Shown here piece after piece: positions 34,428-43,379 of a stretch of DNA of 64,000 bases. Each line of letters opens with the position of its first letter. Position 1 is the stretch's first letter. The position numbers and the translations under genes are program-made. The notes below the pieces were generated by a model, which made no database searches, was not told where the DNA came from, and was given only the letters and a program-made list of their open reading frames with translations. Source of the stretch: Anaerolineales bacterium (lineage in GTDB: Bacteria; Chloroflexota; Anaerolineae; 4572-78; J111); assembly GCA_015075185.1 (NCBI GenBank), contig JABTUW010000001.1:1364001-1428000 (forward strand), in the 5' to 3' direction.

Positions 34428-35354
34428 ATGCACAAGTCTGTTCTTTTACAAGAAATAATCACTGCCTTACAGCCCTACTCCGGCGGCGTCTATATAGACG
34501 GGACGATTGGAGCGGGCGGGCATGCCGCCGCGCTGCTGGAAGCATCAGCGCCGGATGGTCAATTATTCGGGCTTGATCGGGATCAAAGTGCCTTGGAAGT
34601 GGCCAGGCGTCAATTAGAACGGTTTGGTCATCGGGTTCACCTCTTTCATGCTAATTTTGACCGGTTGGCGCAGGTGGCTCAAGCACAAGACATGCCCAGG
34701 GCTGACGGCCTTTTGCTTGATTTAGGCGTCTCGTCCATGCATTTGGACCAGCCGGAGCGCGGCTTCTCGTTTCAAGCGGACGGCCCGCTGGATATGCGGA
34801 TGGACCCCACCACAGGCCCAACCGCCGCTGACCTGGTCAACAGCCTGCCGGAAGAAGAACTGGCTAACCTGATTTACCGCTATGGCGAAGAGCGTCACAG
34901 CCGTCGCATTGCCCGGGCAATTGTCAAGGCGCGACCTTTGCGGCGCACGCTGGAGCTGGCCCAGATTGTGGTCAGGTCCAGTGGTGGCGGCCGTCCAGAC
35001 CGAACCAAAATTCATCCGGCCACGCGCACCTTTCAAGCCTTACGCATCGCCGTTAACGATGAACTGGGCGCGCTGGAGCGGGCGCTGCCACAAGCTCTGG
35101 CGTGCCTCAAACCCGGCGGGCGGCTGGCGGTGATTAGCTTTCACTCATTAGAAGACCGGATCGTTAAACAGTACTTCAAACAAGAGTCGCAAGATTGTAT
35201 CTGTCCTCCTGAACAACCCGTCTGTACCTGTAGACATAAAGCGACCATAGATATTATAACCAAAAGGCCGATAACGGCTAGTTTGGCAGAAATAGACGCA
35301 AATCCAAGGGCCCGCAGCGCAAAGCTGCGGGTCGTTGAATTAAAAGGGATATAA
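34428..35354 (+). CDS. rsmH: 16S rRNA (cytosine(1402)-N(4))-methyltransferase
   Basis: The 308-residue protein has the SAM-binding GTIGAGGHAAALL (near residue 25), LLLDLGVSSMHLDQPERGFSF, KIHPATRTFQALRIAVNDEL and the C-terminal RPITAS..EI..NPRARSAKLR block, all standard for RsmH (MraW). It methylates C1402 of 16S rRNA in the ribosomal P site. It is the second gene of the dcw cluster. Confidence 0.97.
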   Translation: MHKSVLLQEIITALQPYSGGVYIDGTIGAGGHAAALLEASAPDGQLFGLDRDQSALEVARRQLERFGHRVHLFHANFDRLAQVAQAQDMPRADGLLLDLGVSSMHLDQPERGFSFQADGPLDMRMDPTTGPTAADLVNSLPEEELANLIYRYGEERHSRRIARAIVKARPLRRTLELAQIVVRSSGGGRPDRTKIHPATRTFQALRIAVNDELGALERALPQALACLKPGGRLAVISFHSLEDRIVKQYFKQESQDCICPPEQPVCTCRHKATIDIITKRPITASLAEIDANPRARSAKLRVVELKGI

Positions 35355-35358
35355 TATT

Positions 35359-35838
35359 ATGTCAAGTAACATTCTGATTAGCCTGAGGCCAGAAAATGTC
35401 ATCCGCCAACTGCCGTGGCGTGTGGACAGCAAAGCTGCTCTGGGATTTTTGCTGCTCCTGGCCACCTTTAGTTTGGTCGGTTGGCTGTATCTGACTCAGG
35501 CGAGTGCGGTCACAGCCACCAGCTATCGCATGGACCAACTGCGGCTGGAACTTGACCAAATCAAAAATCAGAATGCCGCTCTGACCCTGGAAATTGCCCG
35601 GCTCGAAGCGCTCGACCGGATTGAGAGCCGCGCCCGTGAGTTGGGTTTTGCACCCACGACCAACGTGCGTTATCTGCCGGTTGCAAATTACCCGATGCCG
35701 TTAGAGCCGGAGGAGCCAGCCTGGGGCGGTGGACCGCTCCGCAGTGATCGGGAGGAATCTCAAACCGAATTTGATCCGGCGGTGTGGTGGACGGATACGC
35801 TGGACAATTTTGCCGCCTGGTTGGAAGGGCGGGAGTGA
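35359..35838 (+). CDS. ftsL: FtsL-like septal membrane protein
   Basis: The 159-residue protein has a cytosolic N-terminus and one membrane helix (about residues 29-49). A coiled-coil stretch with Leu/Ile heptads (about 58-92, MDQLRLELDQIKNQNAALTLE) and then ESRARELGF follow, as in FtsL/FtsB-type proteins. The C-terminal 50 residues are an acidic, Pro/Trp-rich tail not usual in the family. Sequence conservation of FtsL is low, so the name rests on topology and on the position between rsmH and ftsI. Confidence 0.8.
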   Translation: MSSNILISLRPENVIRQLPWRVDSKAALGFLLLLATFSLVGWLYLTQASAVTATSYRMDQLRLELDQIKNQNAALTLEIARLEALDRIESRARELGFAPTTNVRYLPVANYPMPLEPEEPAWGGGPLRSDREESQTEFDPAVWWTDTLDNFAAWLEGRE

Positions 35839-35845
35839 ATGAATA

Positions 35846-35892
35846 GAGTGTCAAAGCTGCGCTTTGACAGACAAAGCTATGCTTTGTCACTC
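35846..35892. repeat. Two adjacent short hairpins before ftsI
   Basis: GTCAAAGC-TGC-GCTTTGAC is followed at once by GACAAAGC-TAT-GCTTTGTC, enclosed by GAGTG and CACTC. No T-run follows. They separate ftsL from ftsI and may tune translation of ftsI. Confidence 0.7.
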
Positions 35893-35915
35893 CTTTGACT
35901 AGCCCGGTTTTTGTG

Positions 35916-37625
35916 ATGAAAACATCAGAACGCTCAAACTACAGAATTATTACGGTGATGGCAGTGATGTCGGCGGCGGGGCTGGTGCTGGTGGGCCAAC
36001 TGATCCGCTGGCAGGTGCTTGAGCATCACCGTTTTGTCCAACTGGCCGAAGCCGAACACCAGAATGAGTTGGTTATTCCACCCCACCGGGGCGAAATTCA
36101 CGACCGTAACGGGCATATTCTGGCCGCCGATGTGATTGAGTATGATATTTCGGCCAGCCCCAAAATAATTAGTGATCCCTATGCTACGGCAGACCGGCTA
36201 TATCGCCTGTTGAACGTGCCGCGCGAGGAGTTGTTAAAAAGTTTGACCAACAACAGCGCCTGGGTGCCGTTAGCTAAAAGTGCGCCGCAAAGCGTGGGCG
36301 AAACGATTATCGAATGGGACATCGTCGGCTTATTGGCCGAGCCGCGCAGTAAACGCGTCTATCCGGAAGGCAACATGGGGGCACATCTATTGGGCTTTGT
36401 CAATACCAACGGCAATGGTTTTTATGGAGTTGAAGGATTTTATGACGATATGCTGCGGGGCAAAGCGGGTTTGCAGACCGGCGAGCGCAGTCCTTTTGGC
36501 GAAATCATCCCTCTCGGAGCCAGCCATTATGTGCCGCCAGTCAGCGGGGCAGCCCTGTACTTAACAGTGGATCGCAGCGTGCAGAATTTGATTGAGCGCG
36601 AGTTGCGCAACGCGGTAAAAGAATATGGCGCTCAGGGAGGCTCGGTGGTAGTTTTGGAGCCAAAAACCGGGGCCATTCTGGGGATGACCAGTTACCCGGC
36701 CTATGACCCAAATAGTTATGGGGCCAGCGACGAAGACCTCTACTTTGATCCGGTCGTAAGCCGCCAGTATGAGCCGGGGTCAGTGTTTAAGGTTGTGACG
36801 ATGGCAGCCGGGTTGGACGCCGGCGCAGTTGGGCCAATGGGAACTATTTATGATGGCGGTTCAATTGAGATTGGCGGTCGGGTGATTTACAACTGGGATC
36901 GGCAGGCGCACGAAACAGTGGATATGACCGAAGTGCTGGCCCAAAGTCTGAATGTGGGGATTGCCCAGGTGGCGGTGGCGCTGGGTAAAGATCGTTTTTA
37001 TACTTATGTCAAACGTTTTGGCTTTGGCCGCCTGACCGAAGTTGACCTGAGCAGCGAAGGCCCCGGCACAATGAAGACGCCCAAAGATGCCAACTGGCAC
37101 GAAAGCGACCTGGGTACCAACTCGTTTGGGCAAGGTATTGCGGTCACGCCGCTCCAAATTGCCCTGGCAGTGGGCGCGGTAGCCAACGATGGCCTGCTGA
37201 TGAAACCCCACATAGTCAGCCGGATTATAGACAGTGAGCGTGAAGTCGAGGTTAAGCCGGTGGTCGTGCGCCGGGCGGTGTCGCAGGAAACAGCCCGAAC
37301 ATTGACCAACATGCTGGTCGAGGCGCTGCAGCGCGCCAACTCTGAGGCGATGGTTCCCGGTTATAAGGTCGCTGGAAAATCCGGTACGGCTGAAATCCCG
37401 GTCCCCGGCGGCTACCATCCCACCCTGACTTTGGCTTCTTTTGCCGGCTATCTGCCCGCCGACGATCCCCAGGTGCTGGTTTTAGTCATTATTGACCGCC
37501 CCACGGCGTCGCGCTGGGGCAATACCACCGCCGGCCCCACCTTCAGACGTATCGCCGAGCAGCTTGTGGTTCTGCTCAACATCCCACCGGATAACGCGCG
37601 CCAGGAAGTAGCCAGTAGCAATTAG
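35916..37625 (+). CDS. ftsI: Septal peptidoglycan transpeptidase (PBP2/FtsI family)
   Basis: The protein has an N-terminal membrane helix (about residues 10-30) and a PBP dimerisation domain with HRGEIHDRNGHILA. The transpeptidase domain carries all three active-site motifs: SVFK in YEPGSVFKVV, SLN in AQSLNVG, and KSGT in VAGKSGTAEIP. Length is about 569 residues with no PASTA domain. Start choice is uncertain: ATG 35916, GTG 35913 and TTG 35895 all lack a strong ribosome site. It cross-links septal peptidoglycan with FtsW as partner. Confidence 0.94.
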   Translation: MKTSERSNYRIITVMAVMSAAGLVLVGQLIRWQVLEHHRFVQLAEAEHQNELVIPPHRGEIHDRNGHILAADVIEYDISASPKIISDPYATADRLYRLLNVPREELLKSLTNNSAWVPLAKSAPQSVGETIIEWDIVGLLAEPRSKRVYPEGNMGAHLLGFVNTNGNGFYGVEGFYDDMLRGKAGLQTGERSPFGEIIPLGASHYVPPVSGAALYLTVDRSVQNLIERELRNAVKEYGAQGGSVVVLEPKTGAILGMTSYPAYDPNSYGASDEDLYFDPVVSRQYEPGSVFKVVTMAAGLDAGAVGPMGTIYDGGSIEIGGRVIYNWDRQAHETVDMTEVLAQSLNVGIAQVAVALGKDRFYTYVKRFGFGRLTEVDLSSEGPGTMKTPKDANWHESDLGTNSFGQGIAVTPLQIALAVGAVANDGLLMKPHIVSRIIDSEREVEVKPVVVRRAVSQETARTLTNMLVEALQRANSEAMVPGYKVAGKSGTAEIPVPGGYHPTLTLASFAGYLPADDPQVLVLVIIDRPTASRWGNTTAGPTFRRIAEQLVVLLNIPPDNARQEVASSN

Positions 37626-37641
37626 GGTAAGAGATTCACTG

Positions 37642-39090
37642 ATGAGTTTAACACTGGCCGACGTGATTGAGGGCCTGACCGGAAACCAAATAGCCGCGCC
37701 GCAGGTGGTTGAGCAAGTGGTGATTGACTCACGCGAGGCTGGGCCGGGGTCGCTGTTTGTGGCTTTGCCGGGCCAGAAACACGATGGGCACCAGTTTGTG
37801 GCCCAAGCTTTTCAACACGGAGCGATAGCGGCCATTGTGCACCAGCCAGTCGAGGTGGAGCAGGCGGTCCAGGTCGTCAAAGCGGGGGATGATTCCGCTG
37901 AGCCGGTGACTGTGCCTGTTTGCATCCAGGTTAAGGACAGCCTGGCCGGATTGCAGCAACTGGCTGCCTTTTGGCGCGGCAAATTCAAGGTGCGGGTGAT
38001 CGGCATCACCGGCAGCGTCGGCAAAAGCACCACCAAAGAATTGGTTGGGGCAGTGCTTTCGACCCGCTACGAGACGCTTAAGAGCGAAGGCAATTTTAAC
38101 AACGAAATTGGCTTGCCGTTGACCCTATTGAAGCTCACCGAAGCGCACGAACGCGTCGTCTTGGAGATGGGCATGTATACCCTGGGCGAAATCGCCCTGC
38201 TGTGTAAAATTGCGCAGCCCCAGGTAGGGGTGGTGACAAATGTCGGCCCGACTCACCTGGAACGGTTGGGAACCATCGAGCGAATTGCCCAGGCTAAAAC
38301 AGAACTGGTGCAGGCTTTACCCCCGGCGGCAGAAGGGGGACTGGCCCTGTTGAATTACGATGATCCCCTGGTTATGCCAATGGCCCACCAGACTCAGGCC
38401 CGTGTTCTCACCTACGGCCTGTCGTCGGAGGCTGATTTGTGGGCCAGTGAGGTAAGCAGCGCCGGCCTGGAAGGAATTCGTTTTGTCTTTCATTATCAAG
38501 GTCAGGCCGTTCATGCCCGCGTGCCTTTGCTGGGTCGGCACAGCGTTCACACGGCGCTGCGAGCAGCCCTGGTGGGTCTGGCCGAAGGGCTGGATTGGGA
38601 AGAAATCATCACCGGCTTGCAGGTACTGCCAAACACGGCCCAGTTGCGGCTGGTAGCGGCGCCCGGCCCCAATGGTTCGACCCTGCTGGATGACACCTAC
38701 AACGCCAGCCCCGCTTCGACCATCGCCGCCCTGAATTTGCTGGACGAACTGAGCGGAGCCAGAAAAATTGCGGTGCTGGGGGACATGCTGGAATTGGGCA
38801 GCTTTGAGGAAGAGGGGCATCGTAAGGTGGGGGGTCGCGCCGCGGCTGTGGTGGACTTGCTCCTTGTGATTGGGCGGCGGGCCAAGTGGGTTGCCGCCGA
38901 GGCTCGCGCCTGCGGTCTTGACCCGGCGGCGATCCTGGAAATGGAAAATAATCAGGCAGCCATTGCTTATCTGGAAAAGAGTTTGCAGGCGGAAGATATT
39001 GCCTTGATTAAAGGCTCAAATTCGCAACGATTGGATGAAATTGTATCGGCTTTGACGGCAGAACGGGCAACGTTCGATGTTGAACGTTAA
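37642..39090 (+). CDS. murF: UDP-N-acetylmuramoyl-tripeptide--D-alanyl-D-alanine ligase
   Basis: The 482-residue Mur ligase has the ATP loop GITGSVGKSTTKELVG (about 118-133), NFNNEIGLPLTLL, MGMYTLGEI and LLDDTYNASPAS, which are MurF-type signatures. It adds D-Ala-D-Ala to the muramyl tripeptide. The last residues (ATFDVER) are encoded by a heptad-like sequence (GTTCGAT, GTTGAAC, GTTAATC) that runs over the stop codon. murE, usually just before murF, is not present. Confidence 0.95.
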   Translation: MSLTLADVIEGLTGNQIAAPQVVEQVVIDSREAGPGSLFVALPGQKHDGHQFVAQAFQHGAIAAIVHQPVEVEQAVQVVKAGDDSAEPVTVPVCIQVKDSLAGLQQLAAFWRGKFKVRVIGITGSVGKSTTKELVGAVLSTRYETLKSEGNFNNEIGLPLTLLKLTEAHERVVLEMGMYTLGEIALLCKIAQPQVGVVTNVGPTHLERLGTIERIAQAKTELVQALPPAAEGGLALLNYDDPLVMPMAHQTQARVLTYGLSSEADLWASEVSSAGLEGIRFVFHYQGQAVHARVPLLGRHSVHTALRAALVGLAEGLDWEEIITGLQVLPNTAQLRLVAAPGPNGSTLLDDTYNASPASTIAALNLLDELSGARKIAVLGDMLELGSFEEEGHRKVGGRAAAVVDLLLVIGRRAKWVAAEARACGLDPAAILEMENNQAAIAYLEKSLQAEDIALIKGSNSQRLDEIVSALTAERATFDVER

Positions 39091-39096
39091 TCACTT

Positions 39097-40074
39097 ATGG
39101 CTTACTCGCTAACATTAGGTGCGATTGCATTTTTACTGGCGGTTATTTGGGGACGTCCTTTGATTAACCTATTGCGGCAATTGGGCATTGGCAAAGGCAT
39201 TCGGATTGAAGGGCCAAGCAGCCACCAGGTGAAAACAGGCACACCGACCATGGGCGGTTTGATGATCCTAATCCCGGTTTTGGTGATTACCAGTGTACTC
39301 AATGTGGCCAACGTGCTGGGCTACAACCTTATTGGCCGCTCTATCCTGGTGCCGATGGGGGTCATGATTGCCTTCGGGGCATTGGGCGCGGTAGATGATC
39401 TCATGGGGGTTAAAGTGATTACAACAGGCTTGCTGGGGCGTTACAAGCTGTTATGGCAACTGGTTTTTGCTCTATTTACCGCTCTCTTTTTGCATTACGC
39501 GCTTGATTTGCGCAGCATCGCCATTCCGGGGATTGCCCAGAGAATTGATATTGGCTGGCTGTATATCCCGGTGGCGATGTTCATCATCATAGGGACTTCA
39601 AACGCGGTCAATCTGACCGATGGTCTGGACGGCCTGGCCGGCAGTATTGCCGCTGTTACGTTTGCGGCTTACGGCGTGATTGCCTTTTTGCAGGGCCAGA
39701 TCTGGCTGGTCGCCTTTGTGTTCACCGTGGTGGGATCGCTGCTGGCCTTTCTGTGGTACAACGCTCACCCGGCGGAACTGTTTATGGGTGATACCGGCTC
39801 GCTGGCTATCGGCGCGACCCTGGCCGTGGTTGCCCTGATGACCGGCCAGTGGCTTCTGTTACCGGTGGTGGGTTTCGTCTTTATGGCTGAAGCCGCCTCG
39901 GTCATCCTGCAAGTGACCTACTTTAAGCTGACCGGCGGTAAACGCCTGTTTAAGATGAGCCCCTTGCATCACCATTTTGAATTGCTGGGCTGGTCTGAAA
40001 CCCATGTAACCCAGCGCTTCTGGCTCATTGGAATTTTATCGGCCATGCTGGGGATCGCATTGGCTCTAATTTAA
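39097..40074 (+). CDS. mraY: Phospho-N-acetylmuramoyl-pentapeptide-transferase
   Basis: The 325-residue polytopic protein has about ten membrane helices with the MraY/WecA motifs: TPTMGGLM, the Asp pair in GAVDDLMGVK, NAVNLTDGLDGLAG, MGDTGSLAIG and the His cluster in SPLHHHFELLG. It makes lipid I at the cytoplasmic membrane. It starts 6 bp after murF. Confidence 0.97.
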   Translation: MAYSLTLGAIAFLLAVIWGRPLINLLRQLGIGKGIRIEGPSSHQVKTGTPTMGGLMILIPVLVITSVLNVANVLGYNLIGRSILVPMGVMIAFGALGAVDDLMGVKVITTGLLGRYKLLWQLVFALFTALFLHYALDLRSIAIPGIAQRIDIGWLYIPVAMFIIIGTSNAVNLTDGLDGLAGSIAAVTFAAYGVIAFLQGQIWLVAFVFTVVGSLLAFLWYNAHPAELFMGDTGSLAIGATLAVVALMTGQWLLLPVVGFVFMAEAASVILQVTYFKLTGGKRLFKMSPLHHHFELLGWSETHVTQRFWLIGILSAMLGIALALI

Positions 40075-40079
40075 GCCGG

Positions 40080-40152
40080 GAGTAGGAAGTAGGGAGTAGG
40101 GAGTAGGCAATTTCAGCCACCCTTTACTTCCTACTCCTTACTCCTTACTCCT
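40080..40152. repeat. 7-bp repeat hairpin (AGTAGGG / CCTACTC arms)
   Basis: AGTAGGA, AGTAGGG, AGTAGGG, AGTAGGC on the left and TTACTTC, CTACTCC, TTACTCC, TTACTCC on the right form a near-complete fold-back between mraY and the small gene. Confidence 0.85.
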
Positions 40153-40223
40153 AAGGTGAGACCGCCGTATCCGGCGCTCATATAAAATTAGTCGGCAATT
40201 TAGTTGAAGGAGGATTCAGCAAA

Positions 40224-40535
40224 ATGGAACACCCGCAAACTCAAACGCGCCATAGCGCTCGTAATGGTCGGTATACGACCCCCCGAGCTTATCCCGAATT
40301 GGTCAAAACCCCAACGGCGGCGGAGCGAGAAGCCACCTATCAGGCTGCTCTCAAACTGGTGGCGCGCATTGACGAGGATTTGACCCGAGGCATTCGTCAC
40401 TACCGCAATAAAGCCGGGGTGCTGTTGACGACTCTGGACGAAGTGGTGCGGGCTATTCTCGACAATGATTTGCTGTTGCCGGAAGAGCAAGGGGTTGAAA
40501 TGATCTGGGTACCCGCGCAGGAGTTGGCCGCTTGA
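40224..40535 (+). CDS. Small hypothetical protein in the dcw cluster
   Basis: The product is 103 residues, soluble, with no recognised domain. The N-terminal 35 residues are polar and basic; the rest is helix-prone (about residues 35-95), with TTLDEVVRAILDNDLLLPEE. A strong GAAGGAGG site precedes the ATG, which supports a real gene. It sits between mraY and murD, where most dcw clusters have no gene. Function is unknown. Confidence 0.75.
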   Translation: MEHPQTQTRHSARNGRYTTPRAYPELVKTPTAAEREATYQAALKLVARIDEDLTRGIRHYRNKAGVLLTTLDEVVRAILDNDLLLPEEQGVEMIWVPAQELAA

Positions 40536-40580
40536 GTATAATACCATTCAACCTAAAACGTTGAATGGAGAAATTGAGCT

Positions 40581-42023
40581 ATGGCAAACATCAGCGCGCT
40601 AGCAGGCCTGCGGGTGGTGATCGTTGGCCTGGGACAAGAAGGGACAGCCCTGGCTACCTATTTGACCCGGCATGGTTTTACGGTAACGGCCACCGACTCG
40701 CAACCAGCCGAAAAATTGGGCACGGTCCCGGCTACTTTAGCTGGGGCGGGAGTTTCGCTTGTCTTGGGGGAACATCCGTTATCTCTCCTGGATGAGGCTG
40801 ATTTAATTTTTGTCAGTCCCGGGGTGCCCCTGGAAATGCCGTTTCTGGAAGCAGCCCGGTCCCGAAACATCCCCCTCAGTACCGAAAGCCGGCTGTTTTG
40901 CTACCTTTGCCCCGCGCCGATTTTAGCCATCACCGGTTCCAGTGGCAAAACCACCACGACGACCCTGCTCGGCAAAATTATGGAGGCCAGTGGTCGAAAA
41001 ACCTGGATTGGGGGCAACATCGGCCGGCCGCTGATTGAAGTCGTTGATCAGATTAACCCGACAGATGTCGTGGTCATGGAGTTGAGCAGTTTTCAACTGG
41101 AGTATTTCCATGCCCGGCTTAACCAGGGGGTCCAGACGGAAAATCCCGGACTGGCTGGCCTGCTGGCAAACTGGAGTCCACCCATCAGCGCCATCTTGAA
41201 CATCACCCCCAATCACCTCGACCGCCATCCTTCGATGAAGCACTACGTCCGGGCCAAGCGCGCCCTGATTGATTATCAGGGACCGGAGGGGGTCATCATC
41301 ATGAGCCTGGATAATGATATGACTCGGACCATCGGCCATCAATTTCGGGGAAAAGTGCGCTGGTTTAGCCTTGAAGCGCAAATGCCCCGGGGGGCTTCCG
41401 TGGTTGACAATGACCTGATCTTGCTTGATCAAAACAGCATGCCGCACTTTCTGGCTACCCGGCAGGAAATCAAGTTGCGTGGAGCACATAACCTGAGTAA
41501 CATTTTAGCTGCCTGCTTGATGGCCCGAGAAGCGGGCGCTTCCATAGAAGCGATGCGCAGCGTGATAACCACGTTTAGCGGGGTGGCTCACCGCCTGGAG
41601 TTTGTGCGCGACTATCAGGGCGCCAGTTACTTTAACGATAGCGTCGCTACCAGTCCGGGTCGGTTAGTAGCGGCCTTGCATTCCTTTAGTGAGCCGATAG
41701 TTTTGCTGGCGGGAGGCCGCGATAAAAATCTGCCCTGGGAAGACGCAGCCCGTTTGATCCTTCATAAGACTCATAGCGTGATTCTGTTTGGCGAGGCCGC
41801 CGGGTTGATTGCCAAAACCATCGAGAAAGTGCGCCACGAAGTAAGCACAACCCAGACAATTGTGCATCGCCGCGCCAATCTGGAAGAGGCCGTCAATCTG
41901 GCGGTTCAATTGGCCCGGCCGGGTGATGTGGTCCTGCTCTCGCCCGGCTGCGCCAGCTTCGACGCCTTTCACAACTATGCCGAACGAGGCGAACGGTTTA
42001 AAGAGCTGGTCCAAAAGTTATAG
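40581..42023 (+). CDS. murD: UDP-N-acetylmuramoylalanine--D-glutamate ligase
   Basis: The 480-residue Mur ligase has an N-terminal Rossmann-like UDP-binding domain (VVIVGLGQEGTALA), ATP loop ITGSSGKTTTTTLLG (about 117-131), NITPNHLDRHPSMKHYV and the C-domain segment YFNDSVATSPG. These fit MurD. It adds D-Glu to UDP-MurNAc-L-Ala in the cytosol. A short hairpin (CCATTCAAC with GTTGAATGG) lies in the gap before it. Confidence 0.96.
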   Translation: MANISALAGLRVVIVGLGQEGTALATYLTRHGFTVTATDSQPAEKLGTVPATLAGAGVSLVLGEHPLSLLDEADLIFVSPGVPLEMPFLEAARSRNIPLSTESRLFCYLCPAPILAITGSSGKTTTTTLLGKIMEASGRKTWIGGNIGRPLIEVVDQINPTDVVVMELSSFQLEYFHARLNQGVQTENPGLAGLLANWSPPISAILNITPNHLDRHPSMKHYVRAKRALIDYQGPEGVIIMSLDNDMTRTIGHQFRGKVRWFSLEAQMPRGASVVDNDLILLDQNSMPHFLATRQEIKLRGAHNLSNILAACLMAREAGASIEAMRSVITTFSGVAHRLEFVRDYQGASYFNDSVATSPGRLVAALHSFSEPIVLLAGGRDKNLPWEDAARLILHKTHSVILFGEAAGLIAKTIEKVRHEVSTTQTIVHRRANLEEAVNLAVQLARPGDVVLLSPGCASFDAFHNYAERGERFKELVQKL

Positions 42024-42034
42024 GGATGTATTTG

Positions 42035-42153
42035 CCAGTGATCAGTGACCAGTGACCAGTTATCTGTAATTACCAGCCATTGCTTACTAACTACTGACTA
42101 CTGATTAGAGCCGAAGGCCCCCTGTGGGCTGGCTACTGTCTACTGTCTACTAA
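42035..42153. repeat. 7-bp repeat block between murD and ftsW
   Basis: AGTGATC, AGTGACC, AGTGACC, AGTTATC on the left, and CTACTGA, CTACTGA, then CTGTCTA, CTGTCTA, CTAACTA on the right, up to the ftsW start codon. Confidence 0.8.
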
Positions 42154-42155
42154 CT

Positions 42156-43379
42156 ATGATAATGCCGCCGTCAAAAACGGATGACTCACATAAATATGAT
42201 TATTTGTTGATTATCACCATTGCTGCCCTGCTCATCGTCGGCTTGATGATGATTTACAGCGCCACCTTTGCCCTGGGGTATCAATTGTATGATCAGCCGA
42301 CCTACTATTTTATTCGCCAACTGTTATGGATGGGGGTCGGGCTGCTGGTGATGATTATCTTTGCCCGGGTGGAATACCACACCTGGCGGCGCTTCTCCAT
42401 TTTGCTGATGACTCTGACCCTGCTTTTGTTGGGAGTGGTCCTGCTGATCGGCCAGGAGCGTTTTGGCGGACAACGCTGGCTTTTTAACGGCTCAATCCAG
42501 CCCTCCGAGTTCAGTAAACTGGCTATCATGATCTATATCGCCGATTGGCTTTCGTCCAAAGGCGAGCGGATTCGCAAGGTAAGTTACGGCCTCATTCCGT
42601 TTGCGATTTTATTGGGCCTGATTACCGGCTTGATTGTGCTGCAACGCAGCCTGAGTACCGCCGTGCTGATTGCCCTCACCGCCCTGGCGATGTTCTTTAT
42701 CGCCGGCGGTAATTTGTGGCAAATCATCGTCAGCGCGATTTTGGGCGGCGGGACCATTGCTTTTTTGACCACCCAATCGGCTTATCGCTTGAATCGGGTG
42801 GCTACTTTTCTGGACCCGCTTAATGCCGACCCTTTGAACGGCGGTTACCAGATTCGCCAGATTCTCATCGCCCTAGGGTCGGGAGGTCTGTTAGGGTTGG
42901 GACTGGGGGCCAGCCGCCAAAAGTTTGGCTACATTCCGGCCTCCCATACCGACGGCATTTTTGCGATTCTGGGCGAGGAGTTAGGCCTGATTGGTTCCCT
43001 GGCCGTGGTGGGCCTGTTCGCTTTTCTGGCCTATCGCGGCTTTCGGGTGGCCATGCTGGCCCCTGACGCCTTTGGCCGGGTGCTGGCTTCGGGCATTACC
43101 TGCGGCCTTATTTTTCAAGCCATCGTTAACGTGGGGGTGGTGACGGCCAGCATCCCCTTTACCGGTGTAACTCTGCCATTTATCAGTTTTGGCGGCTCAT
43201 CGCTGGTGGTCAGTATGGCCAGCGTGGGATTGCTGCTGGCCGTGTCACGCCGGACCATGCCGGAAGATCCGCAGGAAAAAGAGGAGCGCCGTGAGGTTGA
43301 TCATCTCCGGCGGCGGAACCGGGGGACACGTCTACCCAGCCCTGGCCGTCGTGCCAAAACTAAGGCAGCAGTGCGCTGA
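42156..43379 (+). CDS. ftsW: Septal peptidoglycan glycosyltransferase FtsW
   Basis: The 407-residue SEDS protein has about ten membrane helices. It carries the family landmarks GGQRWLFNGSIQPSEFSK, the periplasmic-loop segment IPASHTDGIFAILGEELG (catalytic Asp region), and TLPFISFGGSSLVVSM near the end, with a basic C-terminal tail. It polymerises lipid II at the septum with the FtsI transpeptidase. The start is ATG 42156 or 42162. The 3' end overlaps murG by 89 bp. Confidence 0.96.
   Translation: MIMPPSKTDDSHKYDYLLIITIAALLIVGLMMIYSATFALGYQLYDQPTYYFIRQLLWMGVGLLVMIIFARVEYHTWRRFSILLMTLTLLLLGVVLLIGQERFGGQRWLFNGSIQPSEFSKLAIMIYIADWLSSKGERIRKVSYGLIPFAILLGLITGLIVLQRSLSTAVLIALTALAMFFIAGGNLWQIIVSAILGGGTIAFLTTQSAYRLNRVATFLDPLNADPLNGGYQIRQILIALGSGGLLGLGLGASRQKFGYIPASHTDGIFAILGEELGLIGSLAVVGLFAFLAYRGFRVAMLAPDAFGRVLASGITCGLIFQAIVNVGVVTASIPFTGVTLPFISFGGSSLVVSMASVGLLLAVSRRTMPEDPQEKEERREVDHLRRRNRGTRLPSPGRRAKTKAAVR

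Noticed and set aside
43189..43290. Upstream extension of murG into ftsW
   Set aside because: The added residues are an out-of-frame reading of the ftsW C-terminal helix; GTG 43291 with GAGGAG gives the normal MurG start.
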